Shown: positions 9,139 to 19,100 of the stretch, piece by piece
How positions within the stretch are numbered: position 1 is the first letter of the stretch
Layout of the letters: every line of letters begins with the position of its first letter
Assembly: GCA_033064195.1 (NCBI GenBank)
Contig: JARBJD010000515.1
Location: 1-38,453 of the forward strand
Direction of reading: 5' to 3'
Source of the DNA: Blattamonas nauphoetae
Taxonomy: Eukaryota > Preaxostyla > Oxymonadida
DNA: 38,453 nt
Translations under genes and position numbers: made by a program
The notes under the pieces: model-generated
The model's input: the letters and a program-made list of their open reading frames with translations, nothing else
What the model was told of the DNA's origin: nothing
The model's database searches: none

Positions 9139-11250
9139 TCTGGCGTTGTGACGTTGATTGAGGGTGGATGGATGACATTGCCGATGTGTACGATTGGAGA
9201 TGGGTTGACTGAAATTGGGATTTCGGTTGGTCGAGTGTGTGGAGGAGTCTGACGATTCATGGGACAAAATGAATCTTGTTTCATCAACTACTCCCTCTTC
9301 TCGACGGAGTCTGGGTCGCTGATTGTGGAAGGATCGTGCGCAATCACTCATCCTGTCTCAGTGCGCTCGGCGCCACTTTTGTCGATCTCTGGTGGATCCG
9401 TGAGCCTGTACTCGACGACAATCCCGTCAATTGCACTATCATTGTTGAATAGTTTGATTTCAGTCTCTAAAAGCGGATCGGTGAGTGTGTGCGACGTTGA
9501 CTTTGACTCGATCGAGAATTCTGGTTCAGGAGCGGTGATTCACTTTTGTTCGTCTGGATCAGTTTGTCTGTCCAGAGTGACTCTGAATGGAAGCAAGTGT
9601 GTGTCGTCTGGAAGGGTCGGAGTCTGTTCATTTCTCGGTCGGATGGGTTCACGTCGACGAACCTTCAGTTGAAAGACGTGTCTGTGACAAACCCCAGTTC
9701 GTGTGGGACGCACGAGATCTTGATTGAAGGGACGTCGCTGGAGTCAGCAGCTTGTGATGATTGTGGAGAACTGGTTCGAAAACGTGGAAAACACGTCTCT
9801 GAGTCATCCGATTGCGTATCTGTTATTTGGACACTCGACAGGCGCTGTTCACATCAACTCAGAGTTCTGGGATCATTCGAATTGTGGAGCAGTGCAGCTG
9901 CCGTGCTCGTCTCTCGTCGTGACTCACTCCAAGCTGACCGAAGCAAATCAAAACGTCCTTCTCGACTCAGATTCCTCCCTCTCCTCAACTCTACTCGCGA
10001 AATCGAGTGGCTCTGTGATCTCTTCTGCGTCTTCACCATTTGAAATCTCTTTGACGTCCTCCGCTCAATTCAGCGTTCAGACATCGACATCTCTGACTCT
10101 GTCGAGTCTCATCGTGTCTCTTCCTGATGTCATCACCCAAACGATCTTTCTTGTTTCGGACGGATGGCTCTCACTCTCCTCTCTCGACATTCTAACAACT
10201 GCAGCTTCGCCGTCTTCCTCGACACCTCTCTTCTCTGTCTCGTCTGGCTCTCTCACTCTGACAGACACAACCATGCTCTTCGATCATCGCTTCGAACTGG
10301 GATCGTCGATCCTGATTGAACAAAGCGGAGGAGAGGTGGAAATGACAGGCTGCGAAGTCGCGAAAGTCTCGAGGGCGGCGGGTGATGGAAGTGTGGTGCA
10401 TTGCACACTCAGTTCAACGACCGACCGCCTCTGCATCGATGGAGGATCGTTCACGTCGTGTTCGTCGGGTGGAAAGGGCGGAGTGATCTTTGTATCTTGC
10501 GCTGCTATTGTCCAATCTTCGAATCTTGTAATCAACTCGACTTTCGAAGATTATTGTTCGTGTGGTTCGACAGAAACGGGAAGTTGGGTGTTTGTTGAAG
10601 GTCATTCACTCTCATCTCCAAGTCGAACTGGGCGACAACAATCGAGTCGCTCTCCACACCAACACACGATTCTCTTCTTTGGGGAACAGACCTTTCGGAG
10701 CAGTCGTTGTCTGATTATCGTTCAGTGAGTCTGCTCGCCTTCCTCGCAGAATACAACAGCAGCGCCATCTCAGTTGGATCAGGTGGAAAAGATGTGTCTG
10801 GCTGTGGTGACACAAATCGGAGATGTGTTGGGCTGGACTTGGCTCACTCGCATCTCGACGGAGATGGAACCCACACACTCGTTGTCCACTCCGAATCATC
10901 GCTCGCCTCGTCCATCTCTCTCGGCCCTCACGACCTCACCATCTCTCCCTTTGATGATTCTGCTTTGGTTTCAGTTGGACCGAGTGGTGACTTCGTCGTT
11001 GGTCAATCTCTGCTCACTCTCACCAAACTTGGCTTTCAGAGTGACTCGAAAACTCGTTCGTCGTCGCTGATCACAATCTCAGAATCAGGATCGGCAGACA
11101 TCTCGCAGTGCTCGTTCTCATCCTTCGTCCTCTCCTCGTCTGCTCTGATCTCACACTCTGCTGGCACTCTGAAGCTCCACTCGTCGATCAGCCGAAAAGA
11201 AGGAAATGGAGGAGTTGTTGAAAGCTCGAGATTCAATGAAATCTCTATTG
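9139..11250 (+). pseudogene. Pmp-like beta-helix gene, C-terminal half, disrupted
   Basis: Beta-helix text continues in the frame of the preceding part through two in-frame TGA codons (9136-9138, 9250-9252), then alternates between frames near 9620, 9760 and 10620. Recognisable pieces are SGSVSLYSTTIPS (about 9395), GGKGGVIFVSC with FTSC (about 10455-10500), STFEDYCSCGS, and ISVGSGGKDVSGCGD (about 10765-10815). The last resembles the opening motif of pectin-lyase-fold surface proteins. Both TGAs would be CGA before one C-to-T change. Accumulated frame changes indicate a decaying copy, or uncorrected indels in the assembly. The 3' end is interrupted by a transposon. Confidence 0.6.
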
Positions 11251-11304
11251 GGACACTTTATACACTATTGTATCAGACTTCGATGAAATTATGGGTCGAA
11301 AAAA

Positions 11305-12320
11305 TGGACATCTCCGAACATTCAGAGGAATCGCCTTCTAGTGAATGGGTTGACCTTCCCCCGATCCTTCCCAAAAAGCGGGGAAAATCGTCACCCAAGA
11401 AATGCAAGCAGGAAATCAGAAAACGAGCAGAAAAGGCCCAGAAATTTGGGACTATTCCAGGAAGAATGGGGGCACCGCCCTACCTTGAAGTCGAAGAAGA
11501 GCTCGTTTTACTCAAAATGTTACTTACACTCGACAAACAAAACAAATGTGCGCTATATACAAAGGTGCGTGCGTACGTATGTTTTTTCTCATCATGATCA
11601 ATCCAGGCTTTCCACATCAAATCAAAAAGACGATTCTTCCGGCAAGAAGTACAATTACCTTCGCCTGGATGGGTATATCTCTTCCTTGAAAGACATACGT
11701 CTTTAAAGCCCATCACGCCTCACTCAGTGGATTTAGCTCGGTACACGGCTTCGACCCGGCAAAACCTAGTCCCTTGGCTCAGCAAACTACACACTTTACT
11801 ACTCAAACATAAATATGAATGGGATCTAATTCTGCAGTGCGACGAAACAAGCCTTCAATCGAAAAATTACAGACCAGGGAAGTGCATTGGGTCTACCGAC
11901 CGTGGACAACATTATGTAATCCAAACGAAACCAATGACAAAGATGACAGCTCTTTTCACTGTCGCGGCGTCGGGACGGAAGTTCAAAACTCATTTGCTTT
12001 TCCACAATGAATATCCACTGCCACGAATAGCCAATAGCCTGGGAGAAACAGTGACCGTCCACCACACAAGGAAAGGCTGGATGGAGTCATCAATCTTCTT
12101 CGACCTTTTGGAGGGACGAACTCATTCCGGAAATCTCAACAGTCCGAGGCATGCTGCGAGATTTCCGGAAGCGACAGATTGAAACAGACCCAACTTTGGG
12201 GCAACTACAGGACACAGATCTTCGGGCTCTATTGATATGCGACGGACATACATCAAGAAATAACCTGGAATGGGTCTCGCTGCTTGCCCAACACAAGATT
12301 GATGTGATTCTCCTCCCGTC
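11305..12320 (+). pseudogene. Pogo-like DDE transposase, truncated and frame-shifted
   Basis: Exon 1 (about 11305-11564) is basic (LPKKRGKSSPKKCKQEI) and leads into a helix-turn-helix-like part. After a 42-base intron, exon 2 gives a CENPB-type segment (GWVYLFLERHTSLKPITPHSVDLARY, quoted in part) and the catalytic core with LQCDETSL (first Asp, about 11840), TKPMTKMTALFTVAASG, and ALLICDGHTSRNN (second Asp, about 12225-12260). The frame changes by one base near 12100. Sequence after DVILLPS, where the third acidic residue would lie, is absent. The copy cannot make an active transposase. Family assignment rests on motif order. Confidence 0.7.
11565..11606 (+). other. Candidate 42-base intron in the transposase
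   Basis: It begins GTGCGT and ends ATCCAG, contains TAG and TGA stops in the coding frame, and is a multiple of three. Its removal leaves one uninterrupted frame from the basic N-terminal part into the CENPB-like part. Confidence 0.6.
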
Positions 12321-12615
12321 AGTAGTGGTATAAGCGAAATGGGAACCAAACTGGCATAGGTGATACTCCTAGGAGAATTGGAACGAGAAATCAATTTGAA
12401 TCTCAAAGCCAATTGAATTTTTTAATATGACTCATTCTAATTTCCATCTCACTTACTACTGAAATATTGACATTTCAGAGTTGTCAATATTTGGCTGTAA
12501 ATTCGAAAATAAAAGCGAAAAATGACCTCGTTTTGAAGCGTCTTTTGAAGCAAATTTTGAGTACTTTTAGAAAACAACGTCGATTTCTTTTTATTCAATT
12601 TTTAATTTGTATAAA

Positions 12616-12933
12616 ATGAGCAGCGTCTTGACACCAACACAACTACTGGAAATTTTGGACAAAGAAGATTTGAAAATGAAATCACCTCCAACTCTCAATC
12701 GACAAGGAACAACATATCTCACAGGAAGCACTTTCGAATACTATCTCGAAGAGAAACCAGATGAAACTTATCAAGTGTACGTCAATAGTTTCGTCAAAGG
12801 ATACAGACCACATCTGAATCGCCAGAAATATCTTCGACCAGCAAATCGTTGTACAAAAGAGAAGCTTATTGAATCAATGAAAATGAGAATTGTGAACTCA
12901 TTTCTGAATACACTCATTCAAGTACTCCAGTAA
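12616..12933 (+). CDS. TIR-encoded RPHL-module protein, left copy
   Basis: A T-rich stretch and TATAAA lie directly before the ATG at 12616. The product contains YQVYVNSFVKGYRPHLNRQK (about residues 50-70), one unit of a module also seen in the gene at 14881 and elsewhere in the terminal repeat: a beta-like strand, an aromatic residue, then RPHL and basic residues. The function is unknown; a small nucleic-acid-binding role is conceivable from the basic character. The gene is part of a decayed element. A near copy lies in the right terminal repeat. Confidence 0.5.
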   Translation: MSSVLTPTQLLEILDKEDLKMKSPPTLNRQGTTYLTGSTFEYYLEEKPDETYQVYVNSFVKGYRPHLNRQKYLRPANRCTKEKLIESMKMRIVNSFLNTLIQVLQ

Positions 12934-13200
12934 CGTATCGACATGACGGAATTGAATGGATAGTGATCCCATCAAAATGGATGAAAGGATTCAGAACTCA
13001 TCAGAACAAACGAAAAGATACACACAATCGTTTGTTGAAAATGAATTGAAAAAGAGAATTGTGAACTCATTGGAACATACACAAAGGTACTTGAGCCATT
13101 CAAATATCGTGATTTACGAACAAAGAATGAGTTTTACGTTCGCTTGGACAATTGGTTGTATTTTGGAGACCGTCCTCACTTGAGAAAGTACCATGATAGG
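12934..13200 (+). pseudogene. Further RPHL-module sequence in the left TIR, decayed
   Basis: Short frames here carry other units of the same module family (SFVENELKK, and nearby DRPHLRKYH in a different frame). The segment is broken and is not a working gene. The same state is seen in the right terminal repeat. Confidence 0.45.
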
Positions 13201-14880
13201 TCATGAAAACACTGAAAATCTATTTTTGACCACAAATCAGTCGAATCCAATGTGAGAACCATTTCGAAAAATTCTGCAAAAAATTCTAAAATCTCGGGGA
13301 CACTGTCGGTCATCGATCAAGACAATCCTGATGAAAATCGGTTGAGAATTCGTCGAACTGTGTACCGAACTTTGGTCCAAAAAGTGACCAAAAAAGTCGA
13401 TGTTCGGATTTCGCCACTATGAACCGCTTTATGGCTCAAATTGTGTTCAAACACGTTTGATTGTGACGGAAATCATTTTGAAAGGTAGGATTTTCGATAA
13501 AAACCACTTTTGAAAAAAAGTTTGATCCGACCCATTGAGGATTTTTCGAGTCGAGATTTTCGAGAAAGGTATGGACGTTCGGGACTATGTCCTTTGATCA
13601 CTTTTCGTCGTCTTATGGTGTTTTGGGTTAAAACGCTAGTTGGCCTTTTGTGTCATTCATCTCTGAAAACTTTTCACACCACTACATTCGGACACTTTTC
13701 ATGAATTTTCACATTTCACTACTTTCATCTTTAATTCTTCGCATTCACGTCCTAGCGACTCTTTTTTGAGATTTCCTGTTTTCCCACTTCATTAGTTCTC
13801 TTTTTTTGCACACATCTTTGATTCACCACATTTTCGCCAACTTTTCACACTATCGCTTTTGTCTCACGTTTTACATATCATCCTCTCTTTCTCACCTTAT
13901 GAGGAGGGTGTGCTGAAATTTTGAGGAGATTTTGTCGGATACTTTTCTCCTTAATCTTGGTTTTACGTGTTTTCACCAACTTGTGACGTTTGTCTTCAAA
14001 ACCGACTGTAGTCCCTTTCATCACTCATCTTTCTCTTCCATTTCACACTTGATCCGTTCATCATTCTCTCTTCATTTTGCTCATTTCACTTCCATTTTGT
14101 GGGTCGTTCTCACTTCACTAGCACATCATTTTAGTCAGTTTTTCATCAACTTTTTCACAAAACAGAGTAAAAGAAAGCGAAACAACCAACAATGAAACGG
14201 GCAAGTATGAAACTGAGAGGGAAATTGACGATCGTCAAAAACGGTGTGAAATGTGACACCAATAGTGACAATGTCGCTTGTGTTCTCGGTTTTATGTCTT
14301 AAAAACAACGAAAATGATTCAAAAATGTACGTGATATGATGAAGATTACGGAAAAATACCGAGATATGAAGTGAGCCGTTGAATGGCGGATCTCTGCAAA
14401 AGTCCGGAAAACTCAGTAAACGAGAATTAGTGTGAACTTACAGAGAAAAAGTTTCAGAGAAAGAAACATGAATGAAGTGGTTAAAAAGGATAATCAATGA
14501 GAAAATGAAGACAGAAGTGAGGCCAAAAATGAAAACATATCGAGTGAAAATGAAGTGAAAGTTTTATCAAAACCGAGTGAAACAGAGCTGAAAAAAGAAG
14601 AAAAGGAGAGTGGCATACTCGTTTTTACGTAAATGTACCGAGATCTGATGACGATCCTGAAACTCCGCATAACTCTGTAAACGTTCGGAAAATCCAAAAA
14701 ACGAAGCATACGATCATGATCTCCAACTTCAGGAGATTCCGAAACGCGAAGAATCAGAACGAAACTATCACTTGTGAGAAATGAGTGATCGAACCCATTG
14801 ATCCTCGATTCCAGTGAAAAATCCAGAACTGAGAAATCAACGAATGAAAATCTAATTCAGAATTTTTTAATTTGTATTAA
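13201..14880. other. Non-coding middle of the left TIR
   Basis: There are no gene-like frames. The plus strand is rich in T and in CACTT/TTTCAC words from 13700 to 14160 and rich in A and GAAA words after 14160, so strand composition flips near the middle. The right terminal repeat shows the same layout in reverse, with many small differences. Replication or packaging signals of the element may lie here, but none is recognised. Confidence 0.5.
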
Positions 14881-15270
14881 ATGAATCCAACTGCGATGTA
14901 CAACGAAAGACGTCGAGTATATTCAGAACAAGCATTAATTGAATCAATGAGAGAAGAGAACTGTTCGCTAGTCTCTGAGTATGTCAGAAATAATGTGCCG
15001 GTGACGTATGTTCATGAGGGCGTTGAATGGAGAATAAAACCAAAGCTGTGGAATCAAGGAAACAGACCTCACTTAGCGAAACGTCGACACAACACTCAAT
15101 CATTCGTCGAAAATGAACTGAAGAAATACAATTGTGAACTCGTTGGTGAGTACACTAAAGTTCTGGTTCCATTCACATATCGAGAGATTGGCGGAAGTGA
15201 AGTGTTCAGAATTAGACTTGATGCATGGCTGACTGCTAAGAAAAAGCCCCATCTGAGAAAACAAAAATAA
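14881..15270 (+). CDS. RPHL-module protein with two units, 129 aa
   Basis: Two units follow one another. Each has a Glu/Lys/Asn-rich helix, a CELVGEYTK-like strand (NCSLVSEYVRNN; NCELVGEYTKVL), a P-x-TY motif, an aromatic strand with Trp (EWRIKPKLWNQG; FRIRLDAWLTAK), then RPHL or KPHL and basic residues. Pairs of such units of about 45 residues suggest a small repeated domain that I cannot assign to a named family. The ATG at 14881 follows TTTTTTAATTTGTATTAA. The left terminal repeat ends inside this gene, and the right terminal repeat contains only its first part. Confidence 0.6.
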   Translation: MNPTAMYNERRRVYSEQALIESMREENCSLVSEYVRNNVPVTYVHEGVEWRIKPKLWNQGNRPHLAKRRHNTQSFVENELKKYNCELVGEYTKVLVPFTYREIGGSEVFRIRLDAWLTAKKKPHLRKQK

Positions 15271-15313
15271 ACGCTCAACTTGTTTTATTTTCAGATTTTT
15301 TATTTTGTAGTAA

Positions 15314-16126
15314 ATGGCACTGCTAAAACCAATCAAAAATAGAATTCAAGAAATTCGAGATCTCTTTCCGAATACACAATTTCATTTTATTGATGATCGA
15401 ACGTACAATCCTGACAGTAAGAATTATCAACATCACAGATCATTTCTTCTGAATATGCTTCAACACACAGATCTTGAGTTTCCACATCCAACCAAGAATC
15501 TCGATCTCAATCTCATTCCAGATTTTATTGAACAGGTTAAACTTCGACAGCAGATGGCGTCAGAAGATCGACTCGCTCACCGAATGATTGTGGAGAACAT
15601 GAAAGCAAATCCAAGAGTGAACAAAGATGAATTGAAGAAGCAAGTGTTCAGAATGACGTGGAAACTGAAATCAATTGAAGAGAAGCTGATGGATCATTGG
15701 ATGAAGAATCTATTGATCATTCAGAAGAAGAATGAACAAATGGACACAAGAAAAGTGCAGATATTTGATGGATTTGAAGAGTGTATTTTACTAGCTGAAC
15801 CAAGAGATAAAACAGCATTCAATGAATGTCTCATGAATGCACGAAGGAAGTTCAAAAAGAATGAAGTCGAGAAGGTTGAAGATAATGGAAAACCATATCA
15901 GTTGTACTTCCACAATCATCTGAAAAATGTTGAAGAAATCACAACCTTCATCAAAGCAGTGTTCGACAAAGAGAAGGATCATCCATTCAAGATTAGTATT
16001 GACTTTGGAAAGATCATCGAAAGAAAGGACAAAGATGAGACAACGTACAAAGACTTCAGACCAGAATTAGAGAACACATCAAAAAAGTTTCCCAACAGTG
16101 ATCAGAAGTTCAGGAGACATCAATGA
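15314..16126 (+). CDS. Unidentified Polinton ORF upstream of the polymerase, 270 aa
   Basis: The ATG at 15314 follows a T-rich motif and GTAGTAA, the gene-start signature of this element. The product is highly charged and largely helical (for example NKDELKKQVFRMTWKLKSIE), without Cys clusters or membrane segments. It lies directly before, and on the same strand as, the polymerase ORF. It could supply the N-terminal region or terminal-protein function that protein-primed polymerases need, but I see no motif that proves this. Confidence 0.55.
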   Translation: MALLKPIKNRIQEIRDLFPNTQFHFIDDRTYNPDSKNYQHHRSFLLNMLQHTDLEFPHPTKNLDLNLIPDFIEQVKLRQQMASEDRLAHRMIVENMKANPRVNKDELKKQVFRMTWKLKSIEEKLMDHWMKNLLIIQKKNEQMDTRKVQIFDGFEECILLAEPRDKTAFNECLMNARRKFKKNEVEKVEDNGKPYQLYFHNHLKNVEEITTFIKAVFDKEKDHPFKISIDFGKIIERKDKDETTYKDFRPELENTSKKFPNSDQKFRRHQ

Positions 16127-19100
16127 GTATTCTAAATATGCAATCAATCTGATCAAAGAATCTCAGGAGAGAACACTGATGGATACTAAGACAATGTACA
16201 TTGCATTCCACTCCATTCTGGTTGCAGTCTATCGATTTCCAGTTGCAGGAAAAGCAAATGCCATTCTCACTGAACACATCAAAACGAGAAACGTTCGATA
16301 CATCGATTCTGAGTTCAACATTTGTTTCTTTCAAGCACTATCATTCCTCACACTTCCTGAGGTTCCTGGGAAGAAGATCTCAATCAACATGAGAAACGTT
16401 GAAGCAAAGAGATTGTTCGCAGAATCAATGAATCTAACTCACCTGAAGCCACATCAACTTACTGAACACTTACGAAAATATCCTGGATTTGATATCGCTT
16501 GTGATTTGGAGAAAGAAATGACTAGACACAACATCACAGTTCACATCTATGAATACGATGAAGACAAGAAACGATACTTCCTGAGTCAATCGTATGTCAA
16601 CGAAAATGATGATGCTCGTGTTCTTCCCATCCTGATGATTCCACTTACAGCTACTCTCGTTCATGTGATGTTCATTGTAGATCCTGAGAAAATCACTGGA
16701 TACAAACTCTGTCCATATTGTCAGTCAAGAGGATTCCAAGTCAAGGATTCTCACTTCAAGACATACTACGAGAAGCATCTCAAAGAGTGCAAAGAGCTTG
16801 ATGGAAAACATGTGAAGAAGATCACTCTTGACAAAACACCAAGACCATATGTTCCACATATCCTCAACAATAGAACTTATGAATTTCTGATGGCACATAA
16901 GAGACAAGACGAGTTCAAACCAACGCAGTACTACATCACGTACGATTTCGAAACGATGGAAGATCTCATTCTTGACAATCTCTTCTCTGATGACAATACT
17001 CAGTTGATTTCTCATCTGAAGCCTCTCTCCATTGCATCATCAATTAAGACAAAATCAGGTGTGAAGTCAATCTACTTTGATCTTCGAGATGGAAAGGACT
17101 TCGTGAAGCAGTGGATCAGAGAACTCTTCAAATATGCAGAAACAGTTCGAGAGAACAACTACTACGAAGACCCGGAAATACCCTCACAAAATGAAGTCAG
17201 TGTGATCGGGTTCAACAGTTCCAGATTCGACATAAATCTCATCTTCCGCGATCTCGTTGACAAGGATTGGAAAGTGGTGAGCTTCCTTGGATCCACAACG
17301 AAGTACAAACAAGTATTGATCAGACATGAGAAGACACAACAGGTGCTTCGCTTCATTGACATGATGTCATACACAGGACCAATGACATTGGATAATGCAG
17401 TCAAAGCCTTTGGAGGTAATACGACACTTCAAAAATCATTCTTTGCTTACGAATCATTCGATTCATCAGACTACGACACAGTGTTGAGCAAACCAGAACC
17501 TTTCTCCAAATATGAATTCTACTCCAGTCTGAACAATAGTGAAATGTCTGACACTGATTACCAATTGTATCTTGACGATTGGAACAAGCAAGGATTCAAG
17601 AACAGATGGGAATACCTCAAGTTCTACAACATCAGAGACGTCGAATGTATGATTGCACCATTGGATAATCTCATTGATCTGAACTTCCAATACAAGGTGG
17701 ATATGTTGCATAATCTCTCACTGTCAGCAAACGCTTCAGCAATCAAGTATGCATGTGCCTACAAGGACTTTGATATCGATGATGATTTCAATGGAGTGGA
17801 TCAATCTGGTGAAATAAAAATCACGAAACAATATTGGAGATACAAGGTTGCATCGTACATTTATCAAGACCAGAAAGCACATCGCAATACTGACAAAAAT
17901 GTCACTGAAGCAGATTACGATTGGTTTGTTCAACAATGCAAGAGAGTGTGCTATATCTGCAAGAGTCACTTCTCACAAGCTGTACGACCTACACTGGATC
18001 GAATCGACAATTCGAAAGGACATTCAAAAGAGAACGTGAAGATCTGCTGTGACTACTGCAACACCTACAAGTCAGACAAAGATGAGCATCTCACAAGATT
18101 GAGGATTCAACTGAAGAAATATTGCATCTGGAAATCACTACCGATGACTCTGACACATGAGCAGACCTATCACAAACTGAGAGCAGCAGTGACTGGTGGA
18201 TTATCGAATGTTCAACATCGACAGAACATCAAAGATGTGACCCCAATCAATCACTTCAAATCTGAAGATGGAAAAGTTGTCTCCAAAGATACAGAACATA
18301 AAATGACTCACATCTGTGGTGTTGATTTCAATTCACTTTATCCAAGTGCTTTCTCATCAATCAAGAACAAGAACAATCCATACACCAAACACAGAATGTA
18401 CATGCCAGGAAGATGCTTGTTTACTGCAACGGGAGACAAAGAATGTCGTAAGATTATTGAAGACAAGAATCAGAAGACACTATTTGTTGCAGAACTGAAA
18501 GGACACATCGACGAGAAGTACATAAATGAGTTCATTAACTTCCCACCAATCTTCAGAAACATTGTGGTCAATACAACAGAAGAGAACATTGGAGAGAAGA
18601 CATATTCACTGATGAAGAAACATGGATTGAAGACTGATGACAAACAAAGAAAACTGACTCAACTCTTGAGCACACACGATCAGTATATGTTCTTTTCGAC
18701 ATACTATCTGTGGTTCCTCATTGACTATTGCCACTTCATTATTGATGACATTGGGAGTGTGATGGTGTTCTCGAGACATGCTGGATTTGAACCTTTTGTG
18801 ACCTCATTCATGAATGACAGAATAGAAGCAATGAAGGTTGGGAACAAGGGAAAAGAACAATTCTGTAAGACGAACTTGAATGGAAGTTACGGATATGATG
18901 GAATGAACACTGAGAAGTACAACTCAATCACAATCTGCAATGAGAAGAGAACATACTTGAAACAAATGATGAAAGGATTTGTAGCGACAAGAGAGATCAA
19001 TGAGGACAACTACATCGTGATTGAAGACAGAGAGAAGGCATCATGCAAGACATGTCTGCAAGAAGCAGTATTCACACTTGACAATGCCAAGTTCTGGTAT

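Larger units (their letters stand above)
11260..12320 (+). mobile_element. Pogo-like (DDE_1) DNA transposon, 3' part cut off by the Polinton
   Basis: The segment carries a transposase whose open frame is continuous with the beta-helix gene at its 5' side (frame 10707-11597), so the element sits inside that gene; its exact left end is not defined by an obvious terminal repeat. The right end is lost: the coding sequence stops at DVILLPS, where the Polinton terminal repeat begins at 12321. Pogo/Tigger-type elements encode an N-terminal DNA-binding region followed by a DDE catalytic core, as here. Confidence 0.7.
12321..15020 (+). repeat. Left Polinton terminal inverted repeat, about 2.7 kb
   Basis: It matches the reverse complement of 34237-36946 from the outer AGTAGTGG end through a gene-bearing part, a non-coding middle and the first 47 codons of the gene at 14881. 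Similarity stops abruptly after CATGAGGG at 15020. The outer 300 bp are the best preserved; the middle part carries many substitutions and small indels. Terminal repeats this long are at the upper end for Polintons. Confidence 0.9.

Noticed and set aside
9136-9252. Alternative genetic code with TGA as sense
   Set aside because: Several Polinton and host frames end naturally at TGA, and other frame damage in the same gene makes decay the simpler reading.
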